Source: Utricularia gibba
Lineage: Eukaryota; Streptophyta; Magnoliopsida; Lamiales; Lentibulariaceae
DNA length: 64,000 nt
Direction of reading: 5' to 3'
Assembly (NCBI GenBank): GCA_002189035.1
Contig: NEEC01000009.1
Coordinates: 496,001-560,000, forward strand
Shown here: positions 55,793 through 64,000 of the stretch, one piece after another
Numbering within the stretch: the stretch's first letter is position 1
Layout of the letters: each line of letters begins with the position of its first letter
The notes under the pieces: model-generated
Told to the model about the DNA's origin: nothing
Database searches by the model: none
Seen by the model: only the letters and a program-made list of their open reading frames with translations
Translations under genes and position numbers: made by a program

Positions 55793-58169
55793 CTATGGAG
55801 TGGCAGCTGAAAACTCAGCTCGATAAGCGCTCTCATCTGCGATCACTGGAGGTATTACCCACGTTCCAAGTGGAGAGCCACCAGTTCTCATTGTTCCTGA
55901 ACGACCACAAGAAACCTACCAAAGTTATTATTACCATTTTCCCCAAGGCTTGAAGATGATAGCTTTTACCTACCTTCTTTAGTAGCTTCTTCACATCTTT
56001 TCTGGTACATAGTCAACAGTTCAGGAGGTAGTAGTTGAGATAGTTGAGCATACTTTTCTTCCTCTTGTGTAATGAACTTTGCCTGCATTGTGAGTTCTGC
56101 TGTTTAACTAAAGCAAAACGCAGCTCAGTGAAAATATGGCATATTCTATGTTCAGGTTTCACAAACACACCATCATGACTGAAGCAGACGAGGGTCCATA
56201 GTATTTAACGAACATGCGCAGAATGTTGAAGCTGTTTTCCAGGATATCTTCCTATCAAAACCATGAACACCAAATGAAATACAGTAGCAAGCAAGTGTAC
56301 TAAAAAAGCTGAATGAGGATCAAGGAATCTCGCCTCGTAGTCGAACCTGCACCATCAGTCCATGCTTGTCTTGTGCAGAATGAAATGGAACATGTTCACG
56401 GCAGAAATATGCAGTTTATGGGGTAACAGGAAACATGCTGATGAATGAAGGGAGCCTAGCAGTTCAAAACAGATTTACTCACAGATCATCCGAGACTTCA
56501 ACGAGCAACTCTGAGACAGACAAGAAGTCCATGTGCAGATCATTTACTGCTTCTCCTTTTAGCTGATACAGCAAAAGGTTCAACACGCGGTAGTCGAAAG
56601 ACTTCAAACGGATTGCCTTTGTCACATCTTGAATAGATATCTGTACAAGGATCTTTATAAGAGAAAGCCAACTGTGGCACCAACCCCATATTCAACATAT
56701 GGGCTTGATCTTGAACTATTCTTGGATGATTACCTTTTCGTTTTTTGCTAAAGCATGACAAAGTTTTCTTTCCAGTGACCAGTATTCTTCTCCAAATCTA
56801 AGCTCTTCCTTGATCCTAAAAACGAATGCATTAATTAAATGAGAGTGGTCACTTAATAACAGAAGGAGAAATTGGAGTATCATGAAAAGGATTAAAGATA
56901 ATATACTGAACCTATTTGTGAGAAGCCCATATCGTTCCAGTATTACAAGGAGTGGTCTGAAAGGTTGCTTCCCAAGCATTGTAGAGAACTTAGCATCAAG
57001 ACTTGCTCCATCTTCCTGATCACCAGTAGAAATTCATGGCGTATCCTAGAAAATTAGGTGAGACTCTGGATAGCTATCCAACTCTCACCTCAAAATTCGA
57101 GGCATCTCTTGGCACGCGTAGCAGTTTCTCATTTAAACTATCCAACTGTATCACCCGAATATTGGAGTATATGAAGCATGAGAATATTGTGTGTGTCTGA
57201 GGAACAACCATGTTTATGAATCTGCAATAAGATCCCCCTACCTGATAAATATAGCTTTCAGTGAAAGACAGCAAAGGGAGATACTTGAAAACAGTTTCTG
57301 GATGGTTAGCGTCCATGCTATGAAACATAAAATATGACCTGCACTGAAGATTTCAAGGAGAGGGTCAAAATCACCAAATTTTGTCATCAAAAGATAAATG
57401 AAGCAGTGAGAATATCCAATAGGCTAACTGCACGAGACAAGGGTGCCAATCAACATTCTAGAGAATATGTGCGTCTTACAAAATCCTCTAAACTCGAATT
57501 TGAGCGCATCATTGCATCCAAGCACACCACAGCCTCCTCCCCAAATAAACTGGAAGAAGGACCCTCGTTTGCCTTATCATCAACACGTACTTTTTCTTGC
57601 TCTTTAACTCGGATGTCTCCTGGAAAACATCTGACTTGAAATGATCCTTTATGAAGTAACATGAACAGATCAATAATACTATACCATCTAGGAAACCTTG
57701 TAGGTCACCCAACAAACTTGATATCTGGAGGAGAAATTTAGATAACAAAAAAGCGATCTTTGAACAATTTGATGAATCATAAAACCCAAAAAACAGCAAA
57801 AGGTGCAAAGAAGTGAAGGCTAACTTTAGATATGTTCCGTGAAACCAATTGGCATTTGGATGTAAGATCAAGCTGACCGCCACCTTGCACCTGAAAGAGA
57901 AAGGGCCTGTAATTCAAGTACCTTTGAAAACCTAGTTCTGTAAATGAAATTAAGCAACGACATTTAATCTACTCCACCCCAAACCATAAAATCTTGTGAG
58001 TTCCAAGCCCTAGATACTTAAAAGAACAGAAAAACGGAGACTTGCGTACCAAAAAGAAGGCAAAATCAGCAAGGAAGCGCTCGGCATCGGGATTTTCTTC
58101 GCAGACACCCGAGGAACGCAGAAAATGTATTGCTCTTTGCACGCTTTCAAGTTTCTCCAAGCCTTCCAT
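55793..58169 (-). CDS. Conserved plant protein of unknown function, 13 exons
   Basis: I do not recognise a characterised family. Exons by splice sites and phase: 58050-58169, 57825-57890, 57685-57724, 57480-57619, 57242-57343, 57089-57145, 56912-57015, 56734-56815, 56483-56640, 56334-56346, 56171-56251, 55974-56082 and 55793-55896, summing to 391 aa without a break. Protein-like stretches are ESVQRAIHFLRSSGVCEENP, HPETVFKYLPLLSFTESYIY, QPFRPLLVILERYGLLTNRI, EELRFGEEYWSLERKLCHAL, IRLKSFDYRVLNLLLYQLKG, SVSELLVEVSDDLFDYE and the C-terminal GSPLGTWVIPPVIADE. No signal peptide or membrane segment; it looks soluble and mainly helical. Exon 10 is only 13 nt and its downstream intron would start with GC. 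Small-exon boundaries are the uncertain parts; the reading order is well supported by phase. Confidence 0.8.
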
Positions 58170-58530
58170 CTTCACAACGCCTTAAGAAACTGGGAAAGTG
58201 AAGAAAGCAAAACTTGCGCTTTTTGAGTAACGGGTTGTTGATCCTACAGTGAAGACTTCATCCGGTGGCCAGTATCCGTAAACGGGAGGGAACACGCCTC
58301 TAGAGTAATGAGAATGGCCGATTGGGAAGCAAGGATGTAAGAACATCGATAATTCAAAACTGGCATAAAATTTTACAAACACATCAGCTTTCAACGTTCG
58401 AAAGGCTCTTCCTTACTACAAAAAGGTGCTTCTTCCATCAACTAAGTTACAAGACAACGGTTGCCTGCCACTTCTTGGGAGTCATTTCATTCAGAAATTT
58501 ACACCCGGTGATTGAATTGGATCGGAAAGT

Positions 58531-59742
58531 CTACGGTTTGTTGTTCCCTTCTTTTCGGGATGGCACTGCCTGCATCTGCTCAATTTTAGAATCTGCTGCT
58601 TCATCCCTGGATGAAAAGGCGAGGACTTCTTTAACCGCCTCCTTATTATGAACGTTTGTGGGCGAATCTCCCCACAACTTACTGGTTTTCCCAATTGCAA
58701 GAATAAGCTCAAGCTGCTTTTGCTGTTGCTCCTGCACAGCCAAAACTAATAACTGTACAAGACGACACACAAGTACAAATCTTTCTTGATAATATAACTC
58801 TTTAGAAACCACAGAAAACTGGCTTAAAAAATGTTGAAGGCTAATATACCTGCATGGCGATAAGAACCTTTTGAATTTCAACAAGCTCCCTCTCCAGGAC
58901 ATCATCTTGGGCAGCTAATACATGAGTAGCATCTGAAGTTTTCTGTGCCAATGCTGCAGTCTGAATACAAAGAGAGAGATTATTTTTGTTTCTAAAAAAC
59001 CCTTGATCATAGACAACATTTGCTTCCAAAATCAAACACTGCATTCATCTTCTACCAAGGATCCTAAGCTTTGTTTCTCAGAGAAGTATCGTATCTCAAA
59101 TTGGTTCAATGCCATTTTGCGTTTCTAGGAATTTCGAGAAATTACCTCAGCAATTGGTTCCCTGAGAGTCTTCCTAGACACCCGAAACCGAATCCCAAGC
59201 TTCTCAACGCGCCTCGACAACGCGTGAATAACAGCCGTGCAGCTACGCAAATCCTGCTCCAGTTTCTCTACTCTGTCCAACAAATTATTCCCAGAAGCTG
59301 GACCAGCACCACAAATTCTCCTCCACTGCCGACCCCTGATCAGCACACCCGCCATCAGCCCGAACACCAAAATCACACACTGGCAAGCTAAAACCTTGCT
59401 CCCCAGAATCCCAATTGTTCCTCCACTGGGCAAACAACATTTCACAGCCACGTAAACACACACCGCCGCAGAAGAAGCTAAACTCAGAAACTCAAACCCA
59501 GAAAGAAAAACATAGAAGTTATCATTTTTACTTTCCACCCGTTTACTGGAAGCTTCCAATTTTTCATCGGCGTAGGCAACGACTCTACGAGCAGCCAATA
59601 ACCGACGGCGAGCTACGGAATCGAGGTTTGCGATCCCAGGAAAATTGGGATCACGGAATTTCTGGAGATAGGTCTGAAATAGATGGATAGTCGACGATGT
59701 GGCATGCTTGCTCCTCAAGACGCCATGGAACACGAGCGCCAT
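58531..59742 (-). CDS. Conserved plant membrane protein of unknown function
   Basis: Three exons, 59146-59742, 58850-58960 and 58531-58731, all joined in phase 0, encode 302 aa. Two hydrophobic stretches in the first exon (FEFLSLASSAAVCVYVAVKC at about residues 83-102, and VLACQCVILVFGLMAGVLIR) are probable transmembrane helices. A coiled-coil-like stretch follows (LLDRVEKLEQDLRSCTAVIH), then DDVLERELVEIQKVLIAM and the glutamine-rich EQQQKQLELILAIGKTSKLW. The start is the ATG at 59742. No enzyme motif is seen. A role as a small coiled-coil membrane protein is plausible, but the function and compartment are unknown. The gene is in the same direction as the preceding unknown gene, 361 bp apart. 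Confidence 0.82.
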
Positions 59743-61748
59743 CGACACAACTGGCGACCTCTCCGACCAAAGGCTCCCGTTGTACGCTAGATCGTCAGGT
59801 ATTCATAATGAGCCCAACTAATTGGGCCAAACATTTAATCCATTGGGCCTTATGTGGTTTAAGGGTCCAAGTAGCCCATATCCCATTTTTTTGTTAATTA
59901 TTTAAAGAAAATAATAATAATAAATAAATAAGTACCTATTGGTAGGTGACAGTTATGAGTAGGTTAATTTGCAATGTAGCTCACTACAAAAATTATATGG
60001 GCTATATAATCTTAATTGATAAATATTTGTGAAGTGGTACTATTTAGTGTAGCTATTTACTAAATAGTTTTACTTTTAATATAATATATTTAGTATAATA
60101 AAAATAATTAATTTTTATTTAAAAATTGTAATATATAACTAAATATATATGATATATGATATTTTTTTTTAATTTTATATAATCTATATTTTATTTTATA
60201 TTCTTATTTATACCAAAATTATAATTAATGATGTATGTAAAATAATTTATGCGTGTGGCTTATCATTCGTATAAATGTATATTATTCTATGAACATGATT
60301 TATAGAATTACCAACATCTGCATATAAATCATTTTACGTGTGTAGCTTATCATACGTAATGATGATATAAGATTGGAGGTGAGAATATCTCATACGCACG
60401 TTGTTTATGCTATCACTAAAAAATTTTCCGATTTTTTCAATTATTGTCATTTAAATTTATATTTGTTTTGTCATTTCATAATATATAAATACGTTAAAGA
60501 TTTTTTCGATGTTTTGGAAATTTCATTCAATTCCCAATATTCGAGTAACATATATTTAACAATGAAAATATCAATTTGTCCTACAATGAGGGTGAAAGTT
60601 TATATATTCTTTTATCGTCTTGCATCAATATGTCGGATGTAAACTATAAAATTATTGATTTTATTGGATATTTTAGTAACTATTATTTTTTTATATTTAT
60701 AATAATTAATTGCATTCTAAATGTATCACTAAGTTTTCAATTTTCATTTTTTAAACTATGATGACAATCCTAGTGTGAACGTTACTACAAAATATTACTT
60801 AAAATGTAAATTTAGTGATATTAAGTGTAAATATATGAAATTGTTGTTATTGACTTTTTTTTGAAAATATGGTTGATTTCGATGATGATAGTGGAGACAT
60901 CTCATATAGTACAATTTCTTAAATCTTATTCTCGATAGTTCTTTGGGATGTTCCATAAGACAGAAATACCATGTTTCCAAAATAATTCGATAACACTTTC
61001 ATGTCCAAGAAAACAATTTGTAATTTTTAAGAAAAACACTAATGAATTTTGGTTGTTGGCAATTACGAATCTTGCAAACCGCAATGTTTTAGAAAAAATG
61101 AAAGTTAGATCTTCTTTTTTTGTGCCACACTGACATAGTTTATGAAATAAGCGAGATTTATATGGTTTTTATTTTTATTATTTAGAATTATATGTTATAT
61201 TAAATAAATGATTAGTTACATCTATATTATTTATACATATATTTGTTATTCTTATATATTTTCATAAATAATGAATTAATTATATCTATATTATTTATAT
61301 ATATTCATTACATTTATTTGGATGTGTTAAATATTCAAACACATTCCTCAAATATCTCAATTCTGAATATATATTCTCTCTATCTCTTTACAATGTTAAA
61401 TTCTATTTCATTTGTGAACATGCGAGTATTCTATGGTGGTAACATAGTACAATTGGTTTATAGTCATAGAGTATTATTAGGATGTGCTAGAATGTCTTTG
61501 ATTAAAAAGGTTTATGAACTCCAAGACACTTACATGATGCATATATGAAATAATCGATATATATCTGACACATTTTCCAAGTAGTGATGTTCGTTTAATA
61601 ATAAAAAGGTTCTATATAGACATCTTATTATATAGCTCTCTCAGATAATGAGTACTACGATTTCTATTTCAATCCAATAATACTTAGTGTGGTGTTAGAC
61701 ATTTTTTGTGATATGTGAGCTAATATCGAATTTTCAAGTATCCACATT
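59743..61748. other. AT-rich gene desert
   Basis: No recognisable gene. Long AT-rich runs dominate from 59880 on. Scattered short open frames show no family similarity. Given the MULE debris further on, this is probably decayed transposon sequence, but nothing here identifies it directly. Confidence 0.4.
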
Positions 61749-61880
61749 CAATAATATTGGATTGTATATGATGATGTTGATTTTTTTATGGGCATGAACA
61801 CTCATATAATGACTCAATAATATTGGATAGCATATGATGATTCTGATTTTTTATGGGCATGGACACTCATATGATGATTC
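61749..61880. repeat. Tandem duplication, two 66-bp units
   Basis: CAATAATATTGGATTGTATATGATG... (61749-61814) is followed directly by CAATAATATTGGATAGCATATGATG... (61815-61880). Both units continue through GATTTTTTTATGGGCAT and ACACTCATATAATGA-like sequence. The units differ at several positions, so the duplication is not recent. Confidence 0.75.
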
Positions 61881-63189
61881 TGATTGTCATAGACAATGCT
61901 ACTGACTTCTATGACACATGTAAGCAGTCGTCAGTATCTACGAACACTATTTCCACCAAAATCTGATAACGATGCTTTACTATCGTTGGATAGTGAACCG
62001 ATATCGGAAATACTTTGAAGCAATGACAACACAATACCCTTAATTGATCATGAAAATGAATAATACAAGAAATATAGTTCAAATAAGTAGAGTTTATTAT
62101 TGTGCTAAGACTCTATGAACTATTCGAAGTTTGTTGTGATATACAACATAGTGATGAATGAATCCATTTACATGTCGGGCTCACAAAAGATTAAAAAAAG
62201 TAATATATGATTGGTGGCCAAATGTTGACTAACGTGGTTGATGGTTCCCCTCTATTTATAGAGGAGAACATTTTCTACAAATGAATATCGAAACATCAGC
62301 ATTTGATTAGTCTTTTAGAGTGAGTTTGTTAGAAATTCAGTTTCGAAGGGTAGAAAAGGAAAAAAAAGGAAAACAATTTTTTTTCCTATTCGTATTTCTC
62401 ACCTCATAGAGTTTTCGGAAAGAAAGTGGAAAGAGAGAATAAAACCCATTAGTTTATCAAATCCCTTTGTATTCATTGTGGTAAATAGTGAATTTTTCTC
62501 AGAGTTGGTTGTGGATGTAGCACTTATTTTAAGGTAAACCATATTAACTTTTGGTGTTTATTTTCTTGATTTTATAATTAAATTTATTGTATGGTATCGA
62601 TTGCATACAAACCATAGGTACTATGAACCTACGTCGTGGACTTACACTTGTACCGAAAGCCAAAGTTGTTGCAATTGCCAATTACTCGGTGTTTGTTGCC
62701 ATACGAGAATTTGCTATAAAATGCAATAGCAACTCCAAGTATGAGCTAATTTGTCATAAATTATTTTAAAGTAAATCGCACTATTATTAGAAAATGTATT
62801 ATAGCCATAGTAATATGAAAAGTATATGGAAGATCACATAGCTAATATAACATCAAACTTGCAATATATTTTGTATTTTCACAACAAGACGTGTGAATTT
62901 GAGAAAATACTTTTTGACCCATAGCCTGATTGAATGGTAAGAGATTGGTTGTGAATTAGATTGACTACGATATAGCGATTCATCTAAATGCAATTCCAAT
63001 TTAAGATATTGTACTCAAAGGCATAGTGTATTCTGATACGAGCATAGGAGCTAGTTTATGGTACATAGGAGCAATCTATCATTGAATTGCCTGAATATCT
63101 CTTAAAGTGCAATGATTAAATGTAGATACTATTGGTACATTTAAAAATACTCGTGGAAGACAAGAGGAACATCTATTGCATTGCGTTTT
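61881..63189. other. AT-rich DNA, probably decayed transposon
   Basis: No intact frame of interest. The region leads into a MULE transposase remnant and may be the upstream part of the same element, but specific motifs could not be confirmed. Confidence 0.35.
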
Positions 63190-63345
63190 CTGGGCCTTTT
63201 GACCGTACGCTGCAAGTTACAAGCATTATCGTCCGATGATATAGGTAGACGAGACACACTTATATGTTAAATATAACTATAAATTATTTGTTATTGTGGT
63301 CATAGATGCCGAAGTTCATTGTTTCCCTGTGTTATGAAAATGGTT
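63190..63345 (+). pseudogene. MULE transposase remnant
   Basis: The plus-strand translation reads CVFWAF, stop, PYAASYKHYRPMI, stop, VDETHLYVKYNYKLFVIVVI then DAEVHCFPV. This parallels the first MULE core (HVFWAFGPC, CPPIISIDATHLYSRYRHKL, DGDRVIVPL). At least two in-frame stops occur. It is a second, more decayed Mutator-like insertion on the same strand. Confidence 0.72.
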
Positions 63346-64000
63346 CCTACACCTATTAAATGTGCATGTTGTCCACAATTGCCATCCAATATACGTAATT
63401 AATAATGAGAGAGTCAGATTGGTAGATACTTTAAAAACGGTCTTGACATTTCGACTATCTAATGGGATTTATCATTTCTACCTATGACATGTGGGGTCGA
63501 ACTGTATTATATATAATAGAAACAAAAATCTACGTATCTTAGCATAGGTCGCCGGATCTACACCACATGTTGAAGAATTCAATCGTATGATGGAGAGAAT
63601 ATATCACATACATTCAGTAGGATAGCAGTATTTAATAGACATTCCATTGGAAATATAGACATTATCGCATGATTGAGGTGCAAGATTCACTTGTTTTATT
63701 TTTTGCAAACTACATGCTCTATTAATTTTCAACTCTACTTCCATGTATGACTTCCGCTTCTTAATTTCCAAATTCGATATTATAACTACAAACCACGCCA
63801 AAACGATAAATGGAATTTTTCGAGGAGAGCATCGTTTGTTGTGTATATCTATTGTGTATATCTACACCTCAATTTTTTTGAGATAACTTCTTTAACTACT
63901 CTTTTGATAAATGTAGTCATCATTCAATAAAACAAATGAATACTTTGCATACAGGATGGCCGCAGCTCATCAAATAACTCAATAACAAATTAAGTTTGCA
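63346..64000. other. AT-rich window end
   Basis: No gene recognised. It probably continues the degraded MULE, but no conserved motif (such as a SWIM finger) was found before the window ends. Confidence 0.35.

Overview
This is nuclear DNA from a flowering plant, most likely a eudicot. The signs are multi-exon genes with short AT-rich introns, plant-only families (VQ, TTL, EPFL, DYW-class PPR, CSI1, group II LRR receptor kinase, seed Em protein), a nuclear tRNA-Trp, Ty1/copia and Mutator-like relics, and AT-rich gene deserts. The species cannot be fixed from the sequence. Exon structures were built by hand from GT-AG or GC-AG sites, reading-frame phase and remembered family sequences. No alignment was run.

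Layout. 1-5.9 kb: AT-rich DNA with two MITE-like elements around a VQ-motif gene broken by frame jumps. 6.2-13.8 kb: an intronless DYW-class PPR editing factor, a TTL3-like TPR/thioredoxin gene and a PLAT stress protein. 13.9-18.1 kb: a mosaic of inverted Ty1/copia fragments whose core is an inverted repeat with arms of about 1.1 kb. 18.4-25.9 kb: a type I inositol polyphosphate 5-phosphatase, a dead copia integrase piece, a seed Em/LEA gene and inositol-3-phosphate synthase (MIPS). 27.6-43.2 kb: the large CSI1 gene, a second DYW PPR gene, tRNA-Trp(CCA) and an LRR receptor kinase, all on the minus strand. 45.2-49.1 kb: a Mutator-like element with long terminal inverted repeats and a 9-bp target duplication. 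49.4-59.8 kb: an EPF-like peptide gene, an FBW2-like F-box gene and two conserved genes of unknown function. 59.8-64 kb: AT-rich DNA with MULE debris.

How the genes relate. MIPS makes inositol phosphate and the 5-phosphatase removes phosphates from inositol phosphates or phosphoinositides, so two steps of inositol metabolism lie 3 kb apart. CSI1 links cellulose synthase complexes to microtubules, and TTL proteins have been connected with brassinosteroid signalling and cellulose synthesis under stress. From memory, the set PPR(At2g22070-like), CSI1, MIPS and PLAT resembles the Arabidopsis At2g22070-At2g22240 interval, which would make this a conserved ancestral block.

Main surprises. (1) The inverted copia mosaic, where two arms share one palindromic junction. 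(2) Three predicted GC-AG introns, one of them next to a 13-nt micro-exon. (3) Single-base frame breaks in G/C homopolymers of three otherwise sound genes (VQ, TTL, CSI1), which look more like assembly indels than decay. (4) A precisely delimited 3.8-kb MULE with an internal duplication of its SWIM zinc-finger coding segment.
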